Assembly (NCBI GenBank): GCA_963971535.1
Contig: OZ020587.1
Location: 157,540,488 to 157,604,487, forward strand
Length of the DNA: 64,000 nucleotides
Direction of reading: 5' to 3'
Source: Notolepis coatsorum
Taxonomy: Eukaryota > Chordata > Actinopteri > Aulopiformes > Paralepididae
Position numbers and translations under genes: made by a program. Within the stretch, counting starts at the first letter, position 1. Every line of letters begins with the position of its first letter. The notes under the pieces were generated by a model that had not been told where the DNA came from, made no database searches, and worked only from the letters and a program-made list of their open reading frames with translations. Positions 51,311 through 64,000 of the stretch are shown here, in pieces.

Positions 51311-52084
51311 TTTAATGTCTCAAATAAACAATTTTGAAAACGCGGCCCCTCCCTCTTTAGTTACGCGCCGCAGACGGAGGCGTCCATACATTGTGTGCCG
51401 TCCGGTACAACGAGGTGTGCCGCCGCTTCAACACCGGGGCGGCGCACCACCGAGGCCCCCGTTCTGTTCTGCAGAAAGCCCCGCTTTTCATCACAGCCGC
51501 GGAGAGAGAGGCGGGCGCGCGCCTCACACAATGACGACGACGGGGGGGGGGGGGGGGGGGGGGGGGGGAATAGACTCTCCGATAAATCCGTATTGAGCAG
51601 CGTGTGAAGGATGTTAATACATATTAATGGTGACAGGGGTATTTGCAAGTGAATAGACTGGCAAAGGGGATTAAACATAACTCTCCATAGAAGGGGAGGT
51701 CTCATCACTCCCCCGTTCTGGCGTGGGACTCGGCCCTTATCAGATCCAACCCCCCCCCCCCCCCCCCCCCGCGCGCCTCTCTCTCTCTGCCAGCGAACAC
51801 ACAGAGGAGGGGCCCTTATCTCTCCGCTGGGGGGCCTCTCTCTCTCCCCGGAGAGTTTACAATTTGTTGCTTCGCTGGAGCCGGCGCTGGAGCTTGTTAC
51901 CGGCACAAAGGGCCGAGAGGTGGCCTCTGGTTGAGAGCACAAAGCCACGCCTCGCCTCCGGACCACACGTTTTCCCTCCCTGATAACGGACACGACTTCA
52001 GTGTGCAAGGAGGCACTAGAGTGTCCCCCTCTCTCTGCGCCCCCCTGTATGGAAGGCCGTCAAAATACACACACCGGCACGAAA
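51311..52084. other. GC-rich block; candidate conserved non-coding DNA
   Basis: It has poly(G) at 51541-51568 and poly(C) at 51750-51770. Between them (51570-51720) is smooth sequence with GATAAATCCGTATTGAGCAG, GGATGTTAATACATATTAAT and GCAAAGGGGATTAAACATAA, homeobox-type words. Downstream are CTCTCTC tracts and GC-rich DNA. The 215-codon minus frame runs through the poly(G/C) tracts and is not credible as a protein. Confidence 0.3.
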
Positions 52085-52199
52085 GACTGTCGGCCGCCGG
52101 CCGGTAACCAAATGGTCGCCGGTTCGATCCCTGCCGCTGATAGGGAGAGAGGGTGTATTCCAGCTGTGACCTGGTGACTGAAGGGTGGCTGGTGTTACA
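52085..52199 (+). mobile_element. Possible SINE fragment
   Basis: AATGGTCGCCGGTTCGATCC matches a tRNA B box with its usual upstream context, followed by GATAGGGAGAGAGGGTG and CTGTGACCTGGTGACTGAAG. The A-box part is replaced by CGGCCGCCGGCCGG. It ends at the hAT target duplication (52200-52207). Confidence 0.4.
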
Positions 52200-52478
52200 T
52201 CTACGGTCAGGGCCGCCTGGGAGAAATGCGAGGCCTTGTGCGAGATTTAAACGCGAGCCCCCCCCCCCCCCCCCCTAAAAGGTAAAAAATTAAATATATA
52301 TATATTTTTTTTTTCATACAGCCAACATAATAGCGCTGCCCGAGGCTGGGCATGATACAGTCAACATATAGCAAGAGAGAGAGCGATGAGAGCGAGAGAG
52401 AGCTCCCGTTCTACAGTCAATATACAGTGTTATCGCTGCACAGACCCGGCAATGCCCCTGACCCTCCACCAGAGCAAG

Positions 52479-53028
<550 letters not shown>

Positions 53029-53335
53029 GAAGAGAGAGAGATAGATAGAGCATGTCTGTGTGTGTTAGAAAGAGAGAGATAGAGAGAGAGCATGTCTGTT
53101 TGTGTGTGTTTGTGTTAGAGAGAGAGCATGTATATGTGTGTGTGTGTGTGTTAGAAAGAGAGGGAAAGATAGAGAAAGAGAGCATGTCATTTTGTGTGTT
53201 AGAGAGAGATATAGAGCATGTCTGTGTGTGTTAGAAAGAGAGAGAGAGAGAGAGAGCATGTGTGTTTGTGTGTTAGAGAGAGAGAGCATGTCTGTGTGTG
53301 TGTTAGAGAGAGAGCATGTATGTGTGTGTGTTAGA
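53029..53335. repeat. Complex GAGAGA/GTGTGT repeat
   Basis: Repeated blocks GAGAGAGCATGTCTGTGTGT and GTTAGAAAGAGAGAGA form a tandem of about 40-55 bp, mixing (GA) and (GT) tracts. There is no coding meaning. Confidence 0.9.
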
Positions 53336-53339
53336 CTCG

Positions 53340-53523
53340 CAGTGGTTCCCAAACCTCTCCTCGAGACACCCCAGCTGTTCCATGTATTTGTTAAATTCCA
53401 CCACCAGCACACCTGATTCAACTAATAAAGGGCTTGTTAAGTTGAATCAGGTGTGCTGGTGGTGGAATTTAACAAATATATGGAACGGCTGGGGTGCTTC
53501 GAGGAGAGGATTGGGAAGCACTG
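53340..53523. mobile_element. 184-bp foldback MITE (CAGTGGTTCCCAAAC ends)
   Basis: The left arm (53340-53425: CAGTGGTTCCCAAACCTCTC, then CCACCAGCACACCTGATTCA) and the right arm (53436-53523) are inverted copies of about 86 bp with few differences, leaving a 10-bp loop. CAGTG ends and size fit non-autonomous hAT elements of fish. The 8-bp flanks do not match, so either the duplication has decayed in the surrounding repeat or the edges are slightly off. Confidence 0.8.
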
Positions 53524-53528
53524 TGTTT

Positions 53529-53611
<83 letters not shown>
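53529..53611. repeat. (GA)n microsatellite
   Basis: About 41 GA dinucleotides. It corresponds in position to the (CT)n tract at 12884-13010 of hAT copy A. Confidence 0.97.
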
Positions 53612-53613
<2 letters not shown>

Positions 53614-53769
53614 CAACGGCGGGAATAGAATAGGTTGCATGACAAACTCACCATAACGCAGTATCAATGGCAAAGTTGGAAGGAGACGACATCGACGCAT
53701 TTTACGTGGAGATGAAAAGTACCAGTCCCTTGGGAGTCCTAGTTTATCTGCCACACGTTAGCACTCGAT

Positions 53770-53860
53770 AACTTAGCAATTAGCTAAAGGCAGGGACGCG
53801 TAACTAGCGTTAGCTAATGCTAGCTAGTTACGCGTCCCTGCCTTTAGCTAATTGCTACTA
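53770..53860. repeat. Short palindrome inside hAT copy B
   Basis: TTAGCAATTAGCTAAAGGCA, then GGGACGCGTAACTAGC, is repeated inverted (GCTAGTTACGCGTCCC, then TGCCTTTAGCTAATTGCTA) across a GTTAGCTAAT centre. Copy A has only one arm, at 12680-12730. Confidence 0.8.
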
Positions 53861-54448
53861 GTACTAGCCGACATAGCTATAGCCTGACTGAAGGTTCTAA
53901 CATGCAACAACTTTCATCTTCAGTCCATCTGCCGAACATCCTCTTCGTCTTGGCAAAGTTGGCATATCAAGCTTATGGCACACGGTGTAATTTCTTCTGC
54001 TCCATGCTGCTTTTCAAAAGACATCCACTCGCTCCTCTGAATAGCGCTGAATAGATCCTGTACCTCGTGGGTCCGGGAAGAGCCCGGAACACTATTCTAA
54101 AAACGTGTCTATCTGCAGAGCAGCAGAGCCGCAGAAACCGGAACACTATTCAGTCTATTCTACAAACGTGTCTATCTGCAGAGCAGCAGAGCCGCAGAAA
54201 CCGGAATACTATTCTACAAACGTATAATGTGAAATATATAAGCATGTAAGAAAAACTAGATTTTAGGTCTGTGATGAAAAAGGGCCTCGCAGGAAGGGGG
54301 GCCTCGCAAAAAATAAAAAATAAAATAAAAAAAAATAATAAAAAAATAATAATAATATTTTTTAAATTTTTTTGCGAGGCCCCCCTTCCCGCGAGGCCCT
54401 GTGCGACCGCACTGCTCGCACACCCCCTGAGGCGGCCCTGTCTACGGT

Positions 54449-57400
54449 GCTCCACTGTCTCCCGATATGAGGACTGTGTGTAACTAGGAGGGATATGAGG
54501 ACTGTGTGTAACTAGGAGAGATATGAGGACTGTGTGTAGCTAGGAGGGATATGAGGACGGTGTGTAACTAGGAGGGAAATGATGACTGTGTGTAACTAGG
54601 AGGGATATGAGGACTGTGTGTAACTAGGAGGGATATGAGGACTGTGCGTAGCTAGGAGGGATATGAGGACTGTGTGTAACTAGGAGGGACATGAGGACTG
54701 TGTGTAACTAGGAGGGATATGATGACTGTGTGTAACTAGGAGGGATATGAGGACTGTGTGTAACTAGGAGGGATATGAGGACTGTGTGTAACTAGGGGGG
54801 ATATGAGGACTGTGTGTAACTAGGACGGATATGAGGACTGTGTGGAACTAGGAGGGATATGACGACTGTGTATGTGTAACTAGGAGGGATATGAAGACTG
54901 TGTGTAACTAGGAGGGATATGAGGACTGTGTGTAACTAGGAGGGATATGAGGACTGTGTGTAACTAGGAGGGATATGAGGACTGTGTAACTAGGAGGGAT
55001 ATGAAGACTGTGTGTAACTAGGAGGGATATGAGGACTGTGTGTAACTAGGAGGGATATGAGGACTGTGTGTAACTAGGAGGGATATGAGGACTGTGTAAC
55101 TAGGAGGGATATGAGGACTGTGTGTAACTAGGAGGGATATGAGGACTGTGTGTAACTAGGAGGGACATGAGGACTGTGTGTAACTAGGATGGATATGATG
55201 ACTGTGTGTAACTAGGAGGGATATGAGGACTGTGTGTAACTAGGAGGGACATGAGGACTGTGTGTAACTAGGAGGGATATGAGGACTGTGTGTAACTAGG
55301 AGGGACATGAGGACTGTGTGTAACTAGGAGGGATATGAGGACTGTGTGTAACTAGGAGGGATATGAGGACTGTGTGTAACTAGGAGGGATATGAGGACTG
55401 TGTGTAACTAGGAGGGATATGAGGACTGTGTGTAGCTAGGAGGGATATGAGGACTGTGTGTAGCTAGGAGGGATATGAGGACTGTGTGTAACTAGGAGGG
55501 ATATGAGGACTGTGTGTAGCTAGGAGGGATATGAGGACTGTGTGTAACTAGGGGGATATGAGGACTGTGTGTAACTAGGACAGATATGAGGACTGTGTGT
55601 AACTAGGACGGATATGAGGACTGTGTGTAACTAGGAGGGATATGAGGACTGTGTGTATCTAGGGGGGATATGAGGACTGTGTGTAACTAGGATGGATATG
55701 AGGACTGTGTGGTACTAGGAGGGATATGACGACTGTGTATGTGTAACTAGGAGGGATATGAGGACTGTGTGTAACTAGGAGGGATATGAGGACTGTGTGT
55801 AACTAGGAGGGATATGAGGACTGTGTGTAACTAGGAGGGATATGAGGACTGTGTAACTAGGAGGGATATGAAGACTGTGTGTAACTAGGAGGGATATGAG
55901 GACTGTGTGTAACTAGGAGGGATATGAGGACTGTGTGTAACTAGGAGGGATATGAGGACTGTGTAACTAGGAGGGATATGAGGACTGTGTGTAACTAGGA
56001 GGGATATGATGACTGTGTGTAACTAGGAGGGATATGAGGGCTGTGTGTAACTAGGAGGGACATGAGGACTGTGTGTAACTAGGAGGGATATGAGGACTGT
56101 GTGTAACTAGGAGGGACATGAGGACTGTGTGTAACTAGGAGGGATATGAGGACTGTGTGTAACTAGGAGGGATATGAGGACTGTGTGTAACTAGGAGGGA
56201 TATGAGGACTGTGTGTAACTAGGAGGGATATGAGGACTGTGTGTAGCTAGGAGGGATATGAGGACTGTGTGTAGCTAGGAGGGATATGAGGACTGTGTGT
56301 AACTAGGAGGGATATGAGGACTGTGTGTAGCTAGGAGGGATATGAGGACTGTGTGTAACTAGGGGGATATGAGGACTGTGTGTAACTAGGACGGATATGA
56401 GGACTGTGTGTAACTATGACGGATATGAGGACTGTGTGTAACTAGGAGGGATATGAGGACTGTGTATGTGTAACTAGGAGGGATATGAGGACTGTATGTA
56501 ACTAGGAGGGATATGAGGACTGTGTGTAACTAGGAGGGATATGAGGACTATGTGTAACTAGGAGGGATATGAGGACTGTGTGTAACTAGGAGGGATATGA
56601 GGACTGTGTCTAGCTAGGAGGGATATGAGGACTGTGTGTAGCTAGGAGGGATATGAGGACTGTGTGTAACTAGGAGGAATATGAGGACTGTGTGTAGCTA
56701 GGAGGGATATGAGGACTGTGTGTAACTAGGGGGGATATGAGGACTGTGTGTAACTAAGACGGATATGAGGACTGTGTGTAACTAGGCGGGATATGAGGAC
56801 TGTGTATGTGTAACTAGGAGGGATATGATGACTGTGTGTAACTAGGAGGGATATGAGGACTGTGTGTAACTAGGGGGGATATGAGGACTGTGTGTAACAA
56901 GGATGGATATGAGGACTGTGTAACTAGGAGGGATATGAAGACTGTGTGTAATTAGGAGGGATATGAGGACTGTGTGTAACTAGGAGGGATATGAGGACTG
57001 TGTGTAACTAGGAGGGATATGAGGACTGTGTAACTAGGAGGGATATGAGGACTGTGTGTAACTAGGAGGGATATGAGGACTGTGTGTAACTAGGAGCGAT
57101 ATGAGGACTGTGTGTAACTAGGAGGGATATGAGGACTGTGTGTAACTAGGAGGGATATGATGACTGTGTGTAACTAGGGGGAATATGTAGACTGTGTGTC
57201 ACTAGGAGGGATATGATGACTGTGTGTAACTAGGAGGGATATGGGGACTGTGTGTAGCTAGGAGGGATATGAGGACTGTGTGTAACTAGGAGGGATATGA
57301 GGACTGTGTGTAACTAGGAGGGATATGAGGACTGTGTGTAACTAGGAGGGATATGAGGACTGTGTGTAGCTAGGAAGGATATGAGGACTGTGTGTAACTA

Positions 57401-60400
57401 GGAGGGATATGAGGACTGTGTGTGTAACTAGGAGGGATATGAGGACTGTGTGTAACTAGGAGGGATACGAGGACTGTGTGTATGTGTAACTAGGAGGGAT
57501 ATGAGGACTGTGTGTAACTAGGAGGGATATGAGGACTGTGTGTAACTAGGAGGGATATGAGGACTGTGTGTAACTGGGATATGAGGACTGTGTGTAACTA
57601 GGAGGGATATGATGACTGTGTGTAACTGTGATATGAGGACTGTGTGTAACTAGGAGGGATATGAGGACTATGTGTAACTAGGAGGGATATGAGGACTGTG
57701 TGTAACTAGGAGGGATATGAGGACTGTGTCTAGCTAGGAGGGATATGAGGACTGTGTGTAGCTAGGAGGGATATGAGGACTGTGTGTAACTAGGAGGAAT
57801 ATGAGGACTGTGTGTAGCTAGGAGGGATATGAGGACTGTGTGTAACTAGGGGGGATATGAGGACTGTGTGTAACTAAGACGGATATGAGGACTGTGTGTA
57901 ACTAGGCGGGATATGAGGACTGTGTATGTGTAACTAGGAGGGATATGATGACTGTGTGTAACTAGGAGGGATATGAGGACTGTGTGTAACTAGGGGGGAT
58001 ATGAGGACTGTGTGTAACAAGGATGGATATGAGGACTGTGTAACTAGGAGGGATATGAAGACTGTGTGTAATTAGGAGGGATATGAGGACTGTGTGTAAC
58101 TAGGAGGGATATGAGGACTGTGTGTAACTAGGAGGGATATGAGGACTGTGTAACTAGGAGGGATATGAGGACTGTGTGTAACTAGGAGGGATATGAGGAC
58201 TGTGTGTAACTAGGAGCGATATGAGGACTGTGTGTAACTAGGAGGGATATGAGGACTGTGTGTAACTAGGAGGGATATGATGACTGTGTGTAACTAGGGG
58301 GAATATGTAGACTGTGTGTCACTAGGAGGGATATGATGACTGTGTGTAACTAGGAGGGATATGGGGACTGTGTGTAGCTAGGAGGGATATGAGGACTGTG
58401 TGTAACTAGGAGGGATATGAGGACTGTGTGTAACTAGGAGGGATATGAGGACTGTGTGTAACTAGGAGGGATATGAGGACTGTGTGTAGCTAGGAAGGAT
58501 ATGAGGACTGTGTGTAACTAGGAGGGATATGAGGACTGTGTGTGTAACTAGGAGGGATATGAGGACTGTGTGTAACTAGGAGGGATACGAGGACTGTGTG
58601 TATGTGTAACTAGGAGGGATATGAGGACTGTGTGTAACTAGGAGGGATATGAGGACTGTGTGTAACTAGGAGGGATATGAGGACTGTGTGTAACTGGGAT
58701 ATGAGGACTGTGTGTAACTAGGAGGGATATGATGACTGTGTGTAACTGTGATATGAGGACTGTGTGTAACTAGGAGGGATATGAGGACTGTGTGTAACTG
58801 GGATATGAGGACTGTGTGTAACTAGGAGGGATATGAGGACTGTGTATAACTGGGATATGACGACTGTGTGTAACTAGGAGGGATATGAGGACTGTGTGTA
58901 ACTAGGAGGGATATGAGGACCGTGTGTAACTAGGAGGGATATGAGGACTGTGTGTAGCTAGGAGGGATATGAGGACTGTGTGTAACTAGGAGGGACATGA
59001 GGACTGTGTGTAACTAGGAGATATATGAGGACTGTGTGTAACTAGGAGGGATATGAGGACTGTGTGTAGCTAGGAGGGATATGTGGACTGTGTGTAACTA
59101 GGAGGGATATGAGGACTGTGTGTAACTAGGAGGGATATGAGGACTGTGTGTAACTAGGAGGGATATGAGGACTGTGTGTAACTAGGAGGGATATGAGGAC
59201 TGTGTATGTGTAACTAGGAGGGATATGAGGACTGTGTGTAACTAGGAGGGATATGAGGACTGTGTGTAACTAGGAGGGATATGAGGACTGTGTGTAACTA
59301 GGAGGGATATGAGGACTGTGTAACTAGGAGGGATATGAAGACTGTGTGTAACTAGGAGGGATATGAGGACTGTGTGTAACTAGGAGGGATATGAGGACTG
59401 TGTGTAACTAGGAGGGATATGAGGACTGTGTATGTGTAACTAGGAGGGATATGATGACTGTGTGTAACTAGGAGGGATATGAGGACTGTGTGTAACTAGG
59501 GGGGATATGAGGACTGTGTGTAACAAGGATGGATATGAGGACTGTGTAACTAGGAGGGATATGAAGACTGTGTGTAATTAGGAGGGATATGAGGACTGTG
59601 TGTAACTAGGAGGGATATGAGGACTGTGTGTAACTAGGAGGGATATGAGGACTGTGTAACTAGGAGGGATATGAGGACTGTGTGTAACTAGGAGGGATAT
59701 GAGGACTGTGTGTAACTAGGAGCGATATGAGGACTGTGTGTAACTAGGAGGGATATGAGGACTGTGTGTAACTAGGAGGGATATGATGACTGTGTGTAAC
59801 TAGGGGGAATATGTAGACTGTGTGTCACTAGGAGGGATATGATGACTGTGTGTAACTAGGAGGGATATGGGGACTGTGTGTAGCTAGGAGGGATATGAGG
59901 ACTGTGTGTAACTAGGAGGGATATGAGGACTGTGTGTAACTAGGAGGGATATGAGGACTGTGTGTAACTAGGAGGGATATGAGGACTGTGTGTAGCTAGG
60001 AAGGATATGAGGACTGTGTGTAACTAGGAGGGATATGAGGACTGTGTGTGTAACTAGGAGGGATATGAGGACTGTGTGTAACTAGGAGGGATACGAGGAC
60101 TGTGTGTATGTGTAACTAGGAGGGATATGAGGACTGTGTGTAACTAGGAGGGATATGAGGACTGTGTGTAACTAGGAGGGATATGAGGACTGTGTGTAAC
60201 TGGGATATGAGGACTGTGTGTAACTAGGAGGGATATGATGACTGTGTGTAACTGTGATATGAGGACTGTGTGTAACTAGGAGGGATATGAGGACTATGTG
60301 TAACTAGGAGGGATATGAGGACTGTGTGTAACTAGGAGGGATATGAGGACTGTGTCTAGCTAGGAGGGATATGAGGACTGTGTGTAGCTAGGAGGGATAT

Positions 60401-63400
60401 GAGGACTGTGTGTAACTAGGAGGAATATGAGGACTGTGTGTAGCTAGGAGGGATATGAGGACTGTGTGTAACTAGGGGGGATATGAGGACTGTGTGTAAC
60501 TAAGACGGATATGAGGACTGTGTGTAACTAGGCGGGATATGAGGACTGTGTATGTGTAACTAGGAGGGATATGATGACTGTGTGTAACTAGGAGGGATAT
60601 GAGGACTGTGTGTAACTAGGGGGGATATGAGGACTGTGTGTAACAAGGATGGATATGAGGACTGTGTAACTAGGAGGGATATGAAGACTGTGTGTAATTA
60701 GGAGGGATATGAGGACTGTGTGTAACTAGGAGGGATATGAGGACTGTGTGTAACTAGGAGGGATATGAGGACTGTGTAACTAGGAGGGATATGAGGACTG
60801 TGTGTAACTAGGAGGGATATGAGGACTGTGTGTAACTAGGAGCGATATGAGGACTGTGTGTAACTAGGAGGGATATGAGGACTGTGTGTAACTAGGAGGG
60901 ATATGATGACTGTGTGTAACTAGGGGGAATATGTAGACTGTGTGTCACTAGGAGGGATATGATGACTGTGTGTAACTAGGAGGGATATGGGGACTGTGTG
61001 TAGCTAGGAGGGATATGAGGACTGTGTGTAACTAGGAGGGATATGAGGACTGTGTGTAACTAGGAGGGATATGAGGACTGTGTGTAACTAGGAGGGATAT
61101 GAGGACTGTGTGTAGCTAGGAAGGATATGAGGACTGTGTGTAACTAGGAGGGATATGAGGACTGTGTGTGTAACTAGGAGGGATATGAGGACTGTGTGTA
61201 ACTAGGAGGGATACGAGGACTGTGTGTATGTGTAACTAGGAGGGATATGAGGACTGTGTGTAACTAGGAGGGATATGAGGACTGTGTGTAACTAGGAGGG
61301 ATATGAGGACTGTGTGTAACTGGGATATGAGGACTGTGTGTAACTAGGAGGGATATGATGACTGTGTGTAACTGTGATATGAGGACTGTGTGTAACTAGG
61401 AGGGATATGAGGACTGTGTGTAACTGGGATATGAGGACTGTGTGTAACTAGGAGGGATATGAGGACTGTGTATAACTGGGATATGACGACTGTGTGTAAC
61501 TAGGAGGGATATGAGGACTGTGTGTAACTAGGAGGGATATGAGGACCGTGTGTAACTAGGAGGGATATGAGGACTGTGTGTAGCTAGGAGGGATATGAGG
61601 ACTGTGTGTAACTAGGAGGGACATGAGGACTGTGTGTAACTAGGAGATATATGAGGACTGTGTGTAACTAGGAGGGATATGAGGACTGTGTGTAGCTAGG
61701 AGGGATATGTGGACTGTGTGTAACTAGGAGGGATATGAGGACTGTGTGTAACTAGGAGGGATATGAGGACTGTGTGTAACTAGGAGGGATATGAGGACTG
61801 TGTGTAACTAGGAGGGATATGAGGACTGTGTATGTGTAACTAGGAGGGATATGAGGACTGTGTGTAACTAGGAGGGATATGAGGACTGTGTGTAACTAGG
61901 AGGGATATGAGGACTGTGTGTAACTAGGAGGGATATGAGGACTGTGTAACTAGGAGGGATATGAAGACTGTGTGTAACTAGGAGGGATATGAGGACTGTG
62001 TGTAACTAGGAGGGATATGAGGACTGTGTGTAACTAGGAGGGATATGAGGACTGTGTAACTAGGAGGGATATGAGGACTGTGTGTAACTAGGAGGGATAT
62101 GAGGACTGTGTGTAACTAGGAGGGATATGAGGAATGTGTGTAACTAGGAGGGATATGAGGACTGTGTGTAACTAGGAGGGATATGAGGACTGTGTGTAAC
62201 TAGGAGGGATATGATGACTGTGTGTAACTAGGAGGAATATGAGGACTGTGTGTAACTAGGAGGGATATGAGGACTGTGTGTATCTAGGAGGGATATGAGG
62301 ACTGTGTGTAACTAGGAGGGATATGAGGACTGTGTGTGTAACTAGGAGGGATATGAGGACTGTGTGTAACTAGGAGGGATACGAGGACTGTGTGTATGTG
62401 TAACTAGGAGGGATATGAGGACTGTGTGTAACTAGGAGGGATATAAGGACTGTGTGTAACTAGGAGGGATATGAGGACTGTGTGTAACTGGGATATGAGG
62501 ACTGTGTGTAACTAGGAGGGATATGAGGACTGTGTGTAACTAGGAGGGACATGAGGACTGTGTGTAACTAGGATGGATATGATGACTGTGTGTAACTAGG
62601 AGGGATATGAGGACTGTGTGTAGCTAGGAGGGATATGAGGACTGTGTGTAACTAGGAGGGATATGAGGACTGTGTGTAACTAGGAGGGACATGAGGACTG
62701 TGTGTAACTAGGAGGGATATGAGGACTGTGTGTAACTAGGAGGGACATGAGGACTGTGTGTAACTAGGAGGGATATGAGGACTGTGTGTAACTAGGAGGG
62801 ATATGAGGACTGTGTGTAACTAGGAGGGATATGAGGACTGTGTGTAACTAGTAGGGATATGAGGACTGTGTGTAGCTAGGAGGGATATGAGGACTGTGTG
62901 TAGCTAGGAGGGATATGAGGACTGTGTGTAACTAGGAGGGATATGAGGACTGTGTGTAGCTAGGAGGGATATGAGGACTGTGTGTAACTAGGGGGATATG
63001 AGGACTGTGTGTAACTAGGACGGATATGAGGACTGTGTGTAACTAGGAGGGATATGAGGACTGTGTATGTGTAACTAGGAGGGATATGAGGACTGTGTGT
63101 AACTAGGAGGGATATGAGGACTGTGTGTAACTAGGAGGGATATGAGGACTGTGTGTAGCTAGGAGGGATATGAGGACTGTGTGTAGCTAGGAGGGATATG
63201 AGGACTGTGTGTAACTAGGAGGGATATGAGGACTGTGTGTAGCTAGGAGGGATATGAGGACTGTGTGTAACTAGGGGGTATATGAGGACTGTATGTAACT
63301 AGGATGGATATGAGGACTGTGTGTAACTAGGAGTGATATGAGGACTGTGTATGTGTAACTAGGAGGGATATGAGGACTGTGTGTAACTAGGAGGGATATG

Positions 63401-64000
63401 AGGACTGTGTGTAACTAGGAGGGATATGAGGACTATGTGTAACTAGGAGGGATATGAGGACTGTGTGTAACTAAGAGGGATATGAGGACTGTGTGTAGCT
63501 AGGAGGGATATGAGGACTGTGTGTAGCTAGGAGGGATATGAGGACTGTGTGTAACTAGGAGGGATATGAGGACTGTGTGTAGCTAGGAGGGATATGAGGA
63601 CTGTGTGTAACTAGGGGGGATATGAGGACTGTGTGTAACTAGGACGGATATGAGGACTGTGTGTAACTAGGAGGGATATGAGGACTGTGTATGTGTAACT
63701 AGGAGGGATATGATGACTGTGTGTAACTAGGAGGGATATGAGGACTGTGTGTAACTAGGAGGGATATGAGGACTGTGTGTAACAAGGATGGATATGAGGA
63801 CTGTGTAACTAGGAGGGATATGAAGACTGTGTGTAATTAGGAGGGATATGAGGACTGTGTGTAACTAGGAGGGATATGAGGACTGTGTGTAACTAGGAGG
63901 GATATGAGGACTGTGTAACTAGGAGGGATATGAGGACTGTGTGTAACTAGGAGGGATATGAGGACTGTGTGTAACTAGGAGCGATATGAGGACTGTGTGT
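54449..64000. repeat. 28-bp satellite array, more than 9.5 kb, open at the right edge
   Basis: About 340 units of GGATATGAGGACTGTGTGTA plus ACTAGGAG occur head to tail with an exact 28-bp period. Unit variants include 24-bp forms (GTGTAACTAGG without GT), 17-20-bp forms (AACTGGGATATG) and 32-34-bp forms (GTGTATGTGTAAC). Marker variants recur at fixed spacing: GAATATGTAG at 57181, 58301, 59807 and 60927, and TAACAAGGATGG around 56895, 58015, 59521 and 60641. The spacings are 1120, 1506 and 1120 bp, so blocks of about 40 and 54 units were duplicated. It contains no open frame because each unit carries TAA or TAG and the period is not a multiple of three. Confidence 0.97.

Noticed and set aside
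51361-52008. 215-codon minus-strand frame
   Set aside because: It reads through poly(G) and poly(C) tracts as long proline and glycine runs and shows no domain. GC-rich DNA keeps it open.
53332-53531. 8-bp target duplication of the 184-bp foldback MITE
   Set aside because: The flanks TAGACTCG and TGTTTTAG do not match, so the duplication cannot be claimed.
54449-64000. CRISPR-like array, because of regular 28-bp repetition
   Set aside because: There are no unique spacers; the repeats are directly adjacent, and the setting is an animal genome.

Overview
The window looks like a repeat-dominated stretch of a ray-finned (teleost) fish genome. The evidence is the mix of fish-type mobile elements: several non-LTR retrotransposon 3-prime ends (L2/CR1-like, Rex1-like, L1/Tx1-like), tRNA-headed SINEs, BEL/Pao and Ty3/gypsy remnants, hAT-like elements with 8-bp target duplications, TTAA-flanked piggyBac/Kolobok-like elements, and abundant (CA), (GA), (ATT) and (TTCA) repeats. 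I found no host protein-coding gene, no intact tRNA gene and no CRISPR or bacterial feature. Every long open frame belongs to a retroelement or a transposase-like remnant, or is translated simple repeat.

Layout. 1-5313: two abutting inverted elements that share terminal sequence; the 5-kb one carries a degenerate 5S rRNA sequence. 5316-10630: simple repeats, a Rex1-like LINE end, a transposase-like gene fragment broken by an L2-like LINE end that is itself broken by a SINE, and a long (AAT/ATT) tract. 10673-13783: a GATATCGG-type hAT-like element split by a second hAT element (10733-13507), which contains a TTAA element. 13808-15832: a hAT-like element filled with about 33 copies of a 47-bp minisatellite. 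16783-19667: a TTAA element containing an L1 fragment. 19700-27870: a 25-30-bp minisatellite split by a 7.47-kb inverted-terminal-repeat element, which holds an L2-like LINE (reverse transcriptase frame open) and a decayed gypsy element. 28260-35015: SINEs, LINE ends, a large inverted repeat built of 68-bp units, and a 738-bp hAT element. 35016-46330: mostly unclassified DNA with dispersed repeats, including GC-rich and homeobox/POU-motif-rich stretches that could be regulatory. 46331-48967: a TTAA element containing a second LINE copy very similar to the first. 49171-51150: a BEL/Pao LTR and pol end. 52208-54440: a second copy of the 10733 hAT element in the opposite orientation. 54449-64000: a 28-bp satellite with long-period block duplications that runs off the window.

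These parts do not form a pathway. Their value is a readable nesting history: several insertions have exact target duplications, one has a paralogous empty site within the same window, and repeated families can be compared with each other. The non-repeat islands suggest a gene-poor interval that might lie near a developmental gene, but that is inference only.
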